From positions 1 through 44,262 of the forward strand of contig JBJTDR010000081.1 in assembly GCA_046092445.1 (NCBI GenBank): a stretch of DNA of 44,262 nucleotides, given 5' to 3'. The notes below the pieces were generated by a model. That model was not told the DNA's origin, made no database searches, and saw only the letters and a program-made list of their open reading frames with translations. This stretch comes from CAIUPE01 sp046092445. Lineage in GTDB: Bacteria > Pseudomonadota > Alphaproteobacteria > Rhizobiales > Beijerinckiaceae. Below are positions 24,896-32,505 of this stretch, one piece after another (position 1 is the stretch's first letter; each line of letters opens with the position of its first letter). Position numbers and translations under genes: made by a program.

Positions 24896-26671
24896 TCAGC
24901 CAACCATTTGCGGGCGGAAATCCTTCGGATCAATGCCTGCCACTTCCACTGGCTTCTTCATCGCATCACGGCGGAAAGGTTCGCCAAGTTCCTGATTAAG
25001 GATGATCTCGACAAAAGTCGTCACACCCTTCTTCTGCGCCTCGCACGCCTCTTTCAAAGCCGCCGTAATCTCGGCTTGCGTTTTCACGGTAACGCCCTTC
25101 AGGCCGCATCCTTCAGCCACACGCGCATAGGAGAGATGCGGGTCAAGTTCGGTGCCGACGAAATTATCATCGTACCAGAGCGTCGAATTGCGCTTCTCCG
25201 CGCCCCACTGGTAATTGCGGAAAATCACCATCGTGATCGCGGGCCATTCCTCGCGGCCGATCGAGCTCATCTCCGACATCGAGATGCCGAACGCACCATC
25301 ACCGGCAAAGCCTACGACAGGAATATCCGGATTGCCGATTTTCGCGCCGATAATCGACGGGAACCCGTAACCGCAAGGCCCGAACAGGCCGGGGGCCAGA
25401 TATTTCCGGCCTTCCTCGAAGGTCGGATATGCATTGCCGATCGCGCAATTATTCCCGATATCGGATGAAATGATCGCCTCTTTCGGCAAGGCCGCCTGAA
25501 TGGCCCGCCATGCCTGACGCGGCGACAAACGCTCCGGATTGGCCTTCCGCGCACGCTCGTTCCACGTTGTGCCGGGATCATCATCCTCGTGATCCATTGA
25601 GGAGAGCTGCTGCAACCACGCCGATTTGGTCTGATGGATCAGCGCCTTACGAGAGTCACGCCCGTCATTTCCTGCACTCGGTGCAAGTTGCGCGAGGATC
25701 TGCCGGGCAACCTGCTTCGCATCACCACAAATACCAACCGTCACAGGCTTTGTCAGCCCGATTCGGTCTGGGTTGATATCAACCTGAATGATTTTCGCCG
25801 TCTTCGGCCAGTAATCAATACCATACCCCGGCAATGTCGAAAACGGATTCAGCCGTGTTCCGAGCGCAAGCACGACATCCGCTTTCGCAATCAATTCCAT
25901 CGCAGCCTTCGACCCATTATAGCCGAGCGGACCCGCCGCCAGACGGTGGCTGCCGGGAAAGCTGTCATTATGCTGGTAATTGCTGCAAACCGGAGCATCA
26001 AGCCGCTCGGCGAGCGCGACGCAATCGGGAATAGCATTACCGAGCACAACGCCCGCGCCCGATAAAATCACCGGAAATTTTGCTTCGGAGAGCAGTTTCG
26101 CCGCTTCCGCAATCGCGTGCGCGCCGCCCGCAGGCCGCTCGAATTCGAGGATCGACGGCAAATTAATGTCAATCACCTGCGTCCAGTAATCGCGCGGAAT
26201 GTTGATTTGGGCCGGGGCAGAAAGCCGTTTCGCCTTCAAAATCACACGATTTAAAACTTCAGCCACGCGGGATGGATCGCGCACTTCTTCCTGATAGCAA
26301 ACCATGTCGCGGAACATCGCCATCTGCTCGACTTCCTGAAACCCGCCCATGCCGATCGTCTTGTTCGCCGCTTGCGGGGTGACGAGCAGCATCGGCGTGT
26401 GGTTCCAATACGCCGTCTTCACAGCGGTCACGAAGCCCGTAACACCGGGCCCGTTCTGCGCAATCGCCATCGCGATCTTGCCCGTCGTGCGGGTATAGCC
26501 GTCGCAGATCAGCCCGCCATTGGTTTCCTGAGCGACATCCCAGAAACGGATCCCTGCTTTGGGAAAAAGATCCGAAATCGGCATGAAGGCCGATCCGATA
26601 ATGCCAAAGGCATGCTCGATACCGTGCATTTGCAGCACTTTCACGAAGGCTTCTTCAGTGGTCATTTTCAT
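24896..26671 (-). CDS. xsc: Sulfoacetaldehyde acetyltransferase
   Basis: This 591-aa thiamine-diphosphate enzyme converts sulfoacetaldehyde and phosphate to acetyl phosphate and sulfite, the end step of taurine and isethionate breakdown. The N-terminal TPP domain has AFGIIGSAFMPISDLFP and DVAQETNGG (activating Glu), followed by the Xsc-type QNGPGVTGFVTAVKTAYWNH and GFQEVEQMAMFRDMV. The C-terminal domain has the metal/TPP motif GDGAFGISMSEMS through NYQWGAEK. Length and order match Xsc rather than acetolactate synthase. No pta or sulfite-handling gene is adjacent; the gene stands alone with its own promoter and terminator, divergent from phnC. It needs TPP, which the thiamine locus in this window can supply. 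Activity on another 2-substituted acetaldehyde cannot be excluded. Confidence 0.9.
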   Translation of the reverse strand: MKMTTEEAFVKVLQMHGIEHAFGIIGSAFMPISDLFPKAGIRFWDVAQETNGGLICDGYTRTTGKIAMAIAQNGPGVTGFVTAVKTAYWNHTPMLLVTPQAANKTIGMGGFQEVEQMAMFRDMVCYQEEVRDPSRVAEVLNRVILKAKRLSAPAQINIPRDYWTQVIDINLPSILEFERPAGGAHAIAEAAKLLSEAKFPVILSGAGVVLGNAIPDCVALAERLDAPVCSNYQHNDSFPGSHRLAAGPLGYNGSKAAMELIAKADVVLALGTRLNPFSTLPGYGIDYWPKTAKIIQVDINPDRIGLTKPVTVGICGDAKQVARQILAQLAPSAGNDGRDSRKALIHQTKSAWLQQLSSMDHEDDDPGTTWNERARKANPERLSPRQAWRAIQAALPKEAIISSDIGNNCAIGNAYPTFEEGRKYLAPGLFGPCGYGFPSIIGAKIGNPDIPVVGFAGDGAFGISMSEMSSIGREEWPAITMVIFRNYQWGAEKRNSTLWYDDNFVGTELDPHLSYARVAEGCGLKGVTVKTQAEITAALKEACEAQKKGVTTFVEIILNQELGEPFRRDAMKKPVEVAGIDPKDFRPQMVG

Positions 26672-26726
26672 GGCGGTTCGTCTCCTGCGGAGTCTCCGTA
26701 CTCAATTCCTGCATCGCTGCGATGAT

Positions 26727-26755
26727 GATATAAATCGAAGGCGGATGGGTGTCGA
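26727..26755 (-). promoter_or_regulatory. Putative xsc promoter
   Basis: On the minus strand TCGACA (26755-26750), a 17-bp spacer and TATATC (26732-26727) match 5/6 and 4/6 of the sigma-70 consensus. Transcription would begin about 50 nt before the xsc ATG at 26671. Confidence 0.55.
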
Positions 26756-26763
26756 CATTTGAG

Positions 26764-26781
26764 CGTGCGTCTTTACGCACG
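26764..26781. promoter_or_regulatory. 18-bp perfect palindrome upstream of the xsc promoter
   Basis: CGTGCGT (26764-26770) and ACGCACG (26775-26781) are perfect 7-bp inverted repeats around CTTT. The site ends 8 bp beyond the -35 of the predicted xsc promoter, a typical place for an activator dimer. No T-run follows on either strand, so a terminator is unlikely. No cognate regulator is encoded in the window next to xsc. Confidence 0.45.
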
Positions 26782-26930
26782 AAATGCATCGTCACCCTTA
26801 GCCCCGGCCATTCTCTCACCGTTAGAGCCAGACGATTTCGCTGCATTGGGCCAATCACCTCCCCCGTCTCTCGCAGCGCTTCGGTCAGGCATTGGAAATG
26901 GCATCACTGCCGCGGCCGATTGTCCACAGA

Positions 26931-26952
26931 ATGTCACGAACCTGTCATTGAA
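26931..26952 (+). promoter_or_regulatory. Pho box and -10 of the phnC promoter
   Basis: The two direct-repeat units ATGTCAC and CTGTCAT are 11 bp apart start to start (26931 and 26942), the spacing of PhoB sites (consensus CTGTCAT). The second is a perfect match. TTAGGC at 26958-26963 follows after a 9-bp gap and is the likely -10, as expected for PhoB promoters in which the box replaces the -35. Control by phosphate limitation is inferred. Confidence 0.8.
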
Positions 26953-26989
26953 TCGCGTTAGGCGTCGTTCAGAAACAGGAGGATAGACG

Positions 26990-27793
26990 ATGCTGACATT
27001 AAACGGTCTGAGCAAAACCTTCGGTCAGACGAAAGCAGTCGATTCGGTATCTCTCACGATCGAGCGCGGTAGCTTCGTCGGTGTGATCGGGCGTTCGGGT
27101 GCGGGCAAATCCACCTTGTTACGCATGATCAATCGCCTGAACGAGCCCGCATCGGGCAGCATCGTTTTCGAAGGCAGAAATATCGCCGAATTGAGCGGAA
27201 CCGAGCTTCGCGAGTGGCGTCGCCGCTGCGCCATGATCTTCCAGCAATTCAATCTGGTCGGGCGGCTTGATGTATTGACAAATGTTCTGATGGGCCGCCT
27301 TGCCACAACCCCTTCATGGCGCTCCATGCTCCGTCTTTGGGGCGAAGATGATCGCACAATCGCACTCGCGGCTCTTGACCAGTTTGATATTGCAGGTCTC
27401 GCGGCCCAGCGCGCCGATCAGCTTTCCGGCGGCCAGCAACAACGCGTCGCGATCTGCCGGGCGTTGGTTCAGGAGCCGGATATCATTCTGGCGGACGAGC
27501 CGATCGCCTCGCTCGATCCCCGTAACACCAAAATCGTGATGGATGCGCTCCTTCGCATCAACAAGCATTTCGGCATCACGGTTATCTGCAATCTCCACTC
27601 GCTCGATATTGCCCGCACCTATTGCGACCGTCTGGTCGGCATGGCCAGCGGCAAAGTCGCGTTTGATGATGTTCCCGAAGCGCTTACGGATACGATTTCC
27701 CGCGAGCTCTACGGTCTTGAGGCTGGGGATGTCATGGGGACGAGCCAGCCTGCTCCAGACTTCATCGGTCAACCGCTTTCAGCGGTCGCCTGA
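26990..27793 (+). CDS. phnC: Phosphonate ABC transporter ATP-binding protein
   Basis: This 267-aa ATPase powers phosphonate uptake with PhnD and PhnE. Walker A GRSGAGKST is at about residues 35-43, followed by the Q-loop MIFQQFNLV, the PhnC-type RLDVLTNVLMGRL, the signature LSGGQQQRVAICRAL, Walker B IILADEPIASLDP and NLHSLDIARTYC. Its length matches E. coli PhnC (262). AGGAGG lies 7 nt before the ATG. It is the first gene of the phnCDE1E2 transcript behind a Pho box and 47 bp before phnD. Confidence 0.95.
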   Translation: MLTLNGLSKTFGQTKAVDSVSLTIERGSFVGVIGRSGAGKSTLLRMINRLNEPASGSIVFEGRNIAELSGTELREWRRRCAMIFQQFNLVGRLDVLTNVLMGRLATTPSWRSMLRLWGEDDRTIALAALDQFDIAGLAAQRADQLSGGQQQRVAICRALVQEPDIILADEPIASLDPRNTKIVMDALLRINKHFGITVICNLHSLDIARTYCDRLVGMASGKVAFDDVPEALTDTISRELYGLEAGDVMGTSQPAPDFIGQPLSAVA

Positions 27794-27840
27794 GAAGCTG
27801 AATTTTCTAAAAACCACCCTGAAACCTGAGGAGAGAGAGA

Positions 27841-28755
27841 ATGATTGATCGTCGTTCGGTAGTGTTGGCTGTTGCCGCCAGCACCATGTTCGCCACCGTC
27901 GGCACGGCAAATGCTGCTGACTGGAAATCGAAATATCCGGAATTGGTTTTTGCCGTTATCCCCTCGGAAAATGCATCAAGCGTGAATGACCGCTACGGCC
28001 CGATGGTCGAGTATCTCGGCAAGCAACTCGGCGTGAAGGTGACGCTCCGCATCGCCGCCGACTATGCGGCCGTCATTGAAGGCCAGCGTGCCGGTCAAAT
28101 TCACATCGGCCATTACGGCCCCTCCGCTTTCGCCCGCGCGCTGATGATCGGCGCGAAGGTCGAAGCCGTCGCACAGGAAGTCAACGCCGATGGCACCAAA
28201 GGCTACTATTCGGTGCTTTGGGTCAAGAAAGACAATCCCGCCACGAAGGTGCAGGATTTGAAGGGCAAAAATCTCTGCCTCGTCGATCCGAATTCGACCT
28301 CGGGTAACAATGTCCCGAGATTTGCCATGGATAAAATGGGCATCGATCCGGACAAGTTCTTTGGAAAAGTTGCCTATGCTGGCAGCCATGAGAACGCAAT
28401 CATCGGCGTCCAGCAGGGCACATGCGATGCCGCCTTCAATTGGTACAATGACGAGAACGAATCATTGCTCATGCGCATGGACCGCAAGGGCATGGCGAAG
28501 TTTGCCGACTTCAAGATGATTTTCAAATCCGACCAGATCGTGAATTCGCCGATCGCAGTCCTGGGCGACATGCCCACAGAGCTGAAAATGGCGATCAAGG
28601 ATGCCTTGCTCGGTGTCGCAAAGAATGATCCGAAGGCCTTCGAGAAAGCGACGGATGGCAAGCAGAAGCCTTATGAGGCTGTCGATAACAAAGCGTATGA
28701 TGCGGTGATCGAACTCAATAAGTTCGTCGACCAGCTCAAGAAGAAGTCATCCTGA
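27841..28755 (+). CDS. phnD: Phosphonate ABC transporter, periplasmic binding protein
   Basis: A 304-aa periplasmic protein that binds phosphonates (2-aminoethylphosphonate in studied members). It has a signal peptide (about residues 1-23, ending NAAD with a likely AxA-type cut), the opening LVFAVIPSENASSVNDRYGPMVEYL, and the anion-binding segments HIGHYGPSAFARA and DPNSTSGNNVPRFAM. That set is typical of PhnD. A terminator-like hairpin follows its stop codon by 16 nt. Confidence 0.94.
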   Translation: MIDRRSVVLAVAASTMFATVGTANAADWKSKYPELVFAVIPSENASSVNDRYGPMVEYLGKQLGVKVTLRIAADYAAVIEGQRAGQIHIGHYGPSAFARALMIGAKVEAVAQEVNADGTKGYYSVLWVKKDNPATKVQDLKGKNLCLVDPNSTSGNNVPRFAMDKMGIDPDKFFGKVAYAGSHENAIIGVQQGTCDAAFNWYNDENESLLMRMDRKGMAKFADFKMIFKSDQIVNSPIAVLGDMPTELKMAIKDALLGVAKNDPKAFEKATDGKQKPYEAVDNKAYDAVIELNKFVDQLKKKSS

Positions 28756-28771
28756 TAAACCGACGTGATGA

Positions 28772-28798
28772 GGGGGATGCCGCAAACATCCCCCTTTT
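28772..28798 (+). terminator. Hairpin with T-run between phnD and phnE1 (attenuator)
   Basis: GGGGGATG (28772-28779), a 7-nt loop and CATCCCCC (28787-28794) make a perfect 8-bp stem followed by TTTT (28795-28798). It is shaped like an intrinsic terminator with a short T-run and lies inside the phnCDE operon. Readthrough or processing here would make PhnD more abundant than the permeases. It also argues against the in-frame phnE1 starts at 28765, 28768 and 28777. Confidence 0.65.
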
Positions 28799-28800
28799 CC

Positions 28801-29694
28801 ATGGATCAAAACAACATGGCCAGTGCAATCCAGATTTCCGGTGAACGGTCAAGGATCCTCCTGAGGAATTATCAGGACGCGATCTCGGAAAAACGCCGCC
28901 AGTCCGTGCTGTTTCTGGCTGTCATGATTCTCGTCATCATCATTTCATGTATTGTCGCAGAGGTGAGACCTGCATTATTCTGGAAAAATGCCGGTAACTT
29001 CACCGATTATTTTGGTAGGCTCCTGGTTCTCGACAGCGGACAGAGCGTGCTGAGTGACCCCGCCGAATGGTTTTGGGGTTTGAAAAAATGGTCCATGAGT
29101 CTCTTTGAAACCTTGTTGATGGCCTATGTGGGGACATTGCTCGGTGCCTCGGGCGCCTTTCTGCTCTGCTTCGCGGCAAGCAAAAACATAACCCGCTCAT
29201 TCTGGATTGTCGCAATGACGCGACGCCTTCTCGAATTTTCACGGACTGTGCCGGAAATCGTGTTTGCTCTGATCTTTGTGGTCGCCTTCGGGCTGGGCCC
29301 GGTCGCCGGCGTCCTTGCGATTGTGATCCACACAATGGGGGCGCTCGGCAAATTGTTCGCCGAAGTCGTCGAAAATATCGATATGAAGCCCGTTGAGGGC
29401 GTCTCCGCATCAGGCGGCGGGTGGCTCGCACGCGTCCGCTTCGGCGCATTGCCGCAAATCTGGTCGAACTTCGTCAGCTATGGTCTGCTCCGCTTTGAAA
29501 TAAATGTGCGGGGTGCGGCTGTCATGGGCTTTGTCGGTGCCGGTGGTATTGGCCACACCCTTCTGGAATCCATCCGGAAATTTTATTACTCGGATGTCAG
29601 CGCCATCATTCTGATGATCGTCATCTCTGTCATGCTGATTGATGCGATCACGGAACGTGTCAGACATCAATTGATCGGCGAGGAGTCACGATGA
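28801..29694 (+). CDS. phnE: Phosphonate ABC transporter permease (first PhnE)
   Basis: About 297 aa, an inner-membrane permease. Hydrophobic segments begin at VLFLAVMILVIIISCIVAEV. The PhnE-type segments ETLLMAYVGTLLGASGAFLLCF, RTVPEIVFALIFVVAFGLGP, the EAA-type loop MKPVEGVSASGGGWLARVRFGALPQI and GFVGAGGIGHTL are present. The start is uncertain: ATG 28801 or 28816 fit after the hairpin, but neither has a good ribosome site, and earlier in-frame starts lie in the hairpin. Its end overlaps the second phnE by 4 nt. Two PhnE proteins probably form a heterodimeric channel. Confidence 0.9.
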   Translation: MDQNNMASAIQISGERSRILLRNYQDAISEKRRQSVLFLAVMILVIIISCIVAEVRPALFWKNAGNFTDYFGRLLVLDSGQSVLSDPAEWFWGLKKWSMSLFETLLMAYVGTLLGASGAFLLCFAASKNITRSFWIVAMTRRLLEFSRTVPEIVFALIFVVAFGLGPVAGVLAIVIHTMGALGKLFAEVVENIDMKPVEGVSASGGGWLARVRFGALPQIWSNFVSYGLLRFEINVRGAAVMGFVGAGGIGHTLLESIRKFYYSDVSAIILMIVISVMLIDAITERVRHQLIGEESR

Positions 29695-30551
29695 TGGACA
29701 AAACGCGCCAGCGCTTCGCAAACCGTGATACCGTTCGGAAGAAATATGCCGGAACGCTCTCGGTTGATTGGGTAAGCCGGTCACGAACAATCGCCCTCGT
29801 CCTTGCAGCATTCGCAATGCTGGTGTTCGGCCTCGTTCACCTCGAATTTTCACCTGCACGGATGATCGAAGGCGTCGGAAAACTCGGGACGATCGCCTAT
29901 CTGATGTTGCCCCCGAACCCGGAATCATGGGCCAAGGTCATCAGCTATGCGATCTCCATGGGCGAGACCTTGGCCATCGCCATTCTCGGCACATTGCTGG
30001 CCCTGCTGATTGCGTTTCCCTTGAGCTTTCTGGCCGCACGCAACGTCATGACAAACCGCATTCTCCAGCTTCTGTCCCGACGATTTTTCGACTCGATCCG
30101 CGGTGTGGACACTCTTGTCTGGGCACTCATCTGGATAAATGTTGTCGGGCTTGGCCCGTTCGCTGGCGTGCTCGCCGTGATGACAGCCGACATCGGCGCA
30201 TTCGGCAAATTATTCTCGGAGGCAGCGGAAGCGGCGGACCGGCGGCCCGTCGAAGGCATCAAATCAACCGGCGGCTCGCACATCCAGTCGGTACGCTTCG
30301 GCCTGGTTCCACAAATTCTACCCGTCATCGCCAGTCAGGTTCTCTATTATATCGAGTCCAATACGCGCTCTGCGACCATTATCGGCATCGTCGGTGCCGG
30401 TGGGATCGGGATGCACCTGTCCGAGCAGATCAGAATGCTCGAATGGCAGCAGACCTCCTTCATCATTTTGATGATTTTGGTGACCGTCGCCATGATCGAC
30501 TTCGTTTCCACCCGCATCCGGTTTTCAATCATCGGGCCAACAGCACGCTGA
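29691..30551 (+). CDS. phnE: Phosphonate ABC transporter permease (second PhnE)
   Basis: A 286-aa inner-membrane permease, paralogous to the preceding PhnE. The segments GETLAIAILGTLLALLIAFPLSFLA, DSIRGVDTLVWALIWINVVGLGPFAG, the EAA-type loop RRPVEGIKSTGGSHIQSVRFGLVPQI and GIVGAGGIGMHL parallel those of PhnE1. ATG 29691 overlaps the PhnE1 stop in ATGA and has GAGGAG upstream, so translation is coupled. It ends 16 bp from the convergent phnF. Confidence 0.92.
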   Translation: MMDKTRQRFANRDTVRKKYAGTLSVDWVSRSRTIALVLAAFAMLVFGLVHLEFSPARMIEGVGKLGTIAYLMLPPNPESWAKVISYAISMGETLAIAILGTLLALLIAFPLSFLAARNVMTNRILQLLSRRFFDSIRGVDTLVWALIWINVVGLGPFAGVLAVMTADIGAFGKLFSEAAEAADRRPVEGIKSTGGSHIQSVRFGLVPQILPVIASQVLYYIESNTRSATIIGIVGAGGIGMHLSEQIRMLEWQQTSFIILMILVTVAMIDFVSTRIRFSIIGPTAR

Positions 30552-30567
30552 TCGCCAGATAATCACG

Positions 30568-31299
30568 TTATGCCGCAGTCAACGCGTCGGGCTCGATCAC
30601 AAACTCCACGCGTTCGGGCGCGAACGCAGAGAGGACGAGATGAATGGGCTCGCCACCCGCCAACCCGTCAAGCCCCTCCGATGTCAAAACCGGCGCCGCC
30701 TCGGAAATTGCCAAGAGTTCACACTCGGCCTGCGTCGCCAACCGGGCCGAAAGACGAGTCGCCAACCTTTGATAGTGATCAATGCCATACGCTCTGAAAG
30801 CAGCGGAAATCGAGGCATGCTCCTGTTGCAAAACGGTCTCGAAATTTGGGAATCGCTCAACGTCTAAATAATGCATTGCAGTCGAGATGGGCAGTCCGGC
30901 CGCCAGATTAAATGTCCGGAGTGCCCAGACCAAAGTTCCCTCTGGAACAAGAAGCGCTCGCGCCAAAAGCTTCCCCGCCTCCACCACCTCGGATGCAATC
31001 ACTTGCCCCGACGTTTCAATACCCGCCGCGGCAAAATTCTGCCGAAAACTGACCTGCCGCCCGATCCGGTAAGGAAACGGCTTTCCCGTTACAAATGTGC
31101 CCCGTCCTTGCTCCACGGAAACAAGACCAAGATCCTGCAAATGACGAAACGCTTGCCGCGCCGTATGTCGATGAACACCATAGCGGGATGCCAATTCAAG
31201 CGCTGTCGGCAGCGATGCACCAATTGCAAAATCGCCGCGCTGGATTAAAGCCGCAAGGTCATCCGCGATCCGCCGCCAGGCTGTTCCCGTTGTGCTCAT
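30568..31299 (-). CDS. phnF: GntR/HutC-family phosphonate regulator
   Basis: A 243-aa repressor with an N-terminal winged helix (about residues 8-70: IADDLAALIQRGDFAIGASLPT, then YGVHRHTARQAFRHLQDLGLVSVEQGRGTFV). It has a C-terminal UTRA ligand domain with VWALRTFNLAAGLPISTAMHYLD and the terminal VEFVIEPD. It is divergent from phnG, and the gap contains a palindrome fitting the HutC/PhnF operator pattern. ATG 31299 has GGGA upstream; an ATG at 31305 is possible. It presumably relieves repression when a phosphonate or catabolic intermediate binds UTRA. Confidence 0.92.
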   Translation of the reverse strand: MSTTGTAWRRIADDLAALIQRGDFAIGASLPTALELASRYGVHRHTARQAFRHLQDLGLVSVEQGRGTFVTGKPFPYRIGRQVSFRQNFAAAGIETSGQVIASEVVEAGKLLARALLVPEGTLVWALRTFNLAAGLPISTAMHYLDVERFPNFETVLQQEHASISAAFRAYGIDHYQRLATRLSARLATQAECELLAISEAAPVLTSEGLDGLAGGEPIHLVLSAFAPERVEFVIEPDALTAA

Positions 31300-31332
31300 T
31301 ATCATTCCCGATTTTCTGCAAAAAAGCGAAAC

Positions 31333-31354
31333 GCGTCATTCAATCGTCATATGA
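31333..31354 (+). promoter_or_regulatory. Pho box of the phnG promoter
   Basis: GCGTCAT (31333-31339) and TCGTCAT (31344-31350) are direct repeats 11 bp apart, each matching 5/7 of the PhoB unit CTGTCAT. The likely -10, TATAGA (31359-31364) or ATAGAC (31360-31365), follows 8-9 bp after the second unit, the same phase as at phnC and phnL. It is weaker than those two boxes. Confidence 0.65.
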
Positions 31355-31369
31355 AAGGTATAGACCTTT
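31354..31369. promoter_or_regulatory. Candidate PhnF operator overlapping the phnG -10
   Basis: AAAGGT-ATAG-ACCTTT is a 16-bp palindrome (31354-31369). Its core GGTATAGACC contains GT-N-TA-N-AC, the consensus of HutC-type GntR regulators, and agrees with the TGGTATAGACCA pattern given for PhnF sites. It covers the predicted -10 of the phnG promoter, so bound PhnF would block RNA polymerase. Confidence 0.8.
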
Positions 31370-31372
31370 TAT

Positions 31373-31390
31373 GGCATTCAGATGAATGCC
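31373..31390. repeat. 18-bp perfect palindrome in the phnG leader
   Basis: GGCATTCA (31373-31380) and TGAATGCC (31383-31390) are perfect 8-bp inverted repeats with a 2-bp centre. The element begins 3 bp after the PhnF operator, at or just beyond the transcription start, and ends 24 bp before the phnG ribosome site. It may be a second regulator site or a leader hairpin. It does not match the PhnF core. Confidence 0.5.
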
Positions 31391-31426
31391 CCGATTTGTC
31401 AAATATTGTTAATTGAGGAGCACGGA

Positions 31427-31891
31427 TTGACCGTCAATCCCCATACCGAACCAAAAACACCGCGGCAGCACTGGATGTCCGTTCTGGCCCGTGCCTCGCT
31501 GAAAGATCTGGAGCAAGCCATTGCTTCTCTCGGCCCGATGCCGGCCTTTGACGTGATGAAGCCTGCCGAAACGGGCACGATCATGATCGAAGGGCGCGCC
31601 GGTGGCGCCGGTCGCCGGTTCAATGTCGGCGAAGCAACCATGACGCGCTGTGTCGTCCGCCTGAAGGACGGCACGATGGGCTTCTCTTACGCCCTCGGTC
31701 GCGACAAACGGAAGGCGCAACTGGCCGCCCTGCTCGACGGGATGCTTCAACTACCGGCGCACGCGGCGATCGTGCACAATTCCGTGATCGGCCCGCTCGC
31801 CGAGCAGCAGGCCTCTAAGAAGATCGACGTCTCGCGGAAGGCGGCTGCGACAAAAGTGGACTTTTTCACCCTCGTTCGTGGAGACGGCTGA
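31427..31891 (+). CDS. phnG: C-P lyase complex subunit PhnG
   Basis: This 154-aa subunit belongs to the PhnGHIJ core complex that couples methylphosphonate-type substrates to ATP-derived ribose triphosphate. The PhnG hallmark RQHWMSVLARA lies near the N-terminus, followed by GEATMTRCVVRLKDG and GRDKRKAQLAALLDG. The start is TTG 31427 with GAGGAG 6 nt upstream. That gives the family length (E. coli 150), whereas the ATG at 31382 lies in the leader palindrome and has no ribosome site. Its stop shares a base with the phnH ATG. Confidence 0.93.
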   Translation: MTVNPHTEPKTPRQHWMSVLARASLKDLEQAIASLGPMPAFDVMKPAETGTIMIEGRAGGAGRRFNVGEATMTRCVVRLKDGTMGFSYALGRDKRKAQLAALLDGMLQLPAHAAIVHNSVIGPLAEQQASKKIDVSRKAAATKVDFFTLVRGDG

Positions 31892-32505
31892 TGAATGTTC
31901 CCCTCATTATGGGTCGCGGCTTTTCCGACCCCATCTTCCAGTCACAAGCCATATTCCGCCTGATTTTGCAGGCGCTTTCCACTCCCGGGGCATTGCTCAG
32001 GGTTGAAACACCGTCACTTGAAGCGCCGCAGGATCTGCCGCCCGCCGCCGCCGCGATCCTGCTCGCTTTGGCGGATTACGAAACGCCGGTCTGGCTTCCG
32101 GATCATTTGGTCAAGGGTCCGATGCGCGACTGGCTCGTGTTTCATACAGGCGCTCCGATCAGCGAACGCCCAGAGCACGCTCTCTTTGCGATCATTGACG
32201 GAGCGTCACCCGATCCCGCTCTCGCGCGCTTCGCAACTGGCGAAGACCGTTACCCCGACCGCTCCGCAACCTTGATCGTGCTGTGTTCATCTTTGGAAAA
32301 TGGCACGCCGTTGCGGGTCACCGGTCCCGGCATTGAATCGTCGGTCAATTTTGCTCCGCAAGGGATCCGCAACGGATTTTGGGACGAGTTTGCCGCCAAT
32401 CACGAGCGGTTCCCGCTTGGTGTCGATCTCCTTCTTGTTTCGGACGATAAAATTGTCGGCTTACCCCGGACCTCAAAGGTCACCCCTCTCGACGGAGCAG
32501 CATAA
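31891..32505 (+). CDS. phnH: C-P lyase complex subunit PhnH
   Basis: A 204-aa subunit of the C-P lyase core (E. coli 194). It opens with GFSDPIFQSQAIFRLILQALSTPG, the conserved PhnH N-terminus, and contains PAAAAILLALADYETPVWL. PhnH resembles PLP-transferase folds but lacks the cofactor lysine and is structural in the complex. The start shares one base with the phnG stop and the end shares one base with the phnI start (TAATG), so translation is tightly coupled. Confidence 0.93.
   Translation: MNVPLIMGRGFSDPIFQSQAIFRLILQALSTPGALLRVETPSLEAPQDLPPAAAAILLALADYETPVWLPDHLVKGPMRDWLVFHTGAPISERPEHALFAIIDGASPDPALARFATGEDRYPDRSATLIVLCSSLENGTPLRVTGPGIESSVNFAPQGIRNGFWDEFAANHERFPLGVDLLLVSDDKIVGLPRTSKVTPLDGAA

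Larger units (their letters stand above)
26672..26989. other. 318-bp divergent control region between xsc and phnC
   Basis: No supportable gene lies here; short open frames across 26749-27015 lack ribosome sites. The region holds, from left to right: the xsc leader with AGGAGA before its ATG, a minus-strand promoter (26727-26755), an 18-bp palindrome just upstream of that promoter (26764-26781), about 150 bp without clear signals, and a Pho-box-like repeat (26931-26952) with a phased -10 before phnC. A strong AGGAGG (26977-26982) precedes phnC. Confidence 0.7.
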
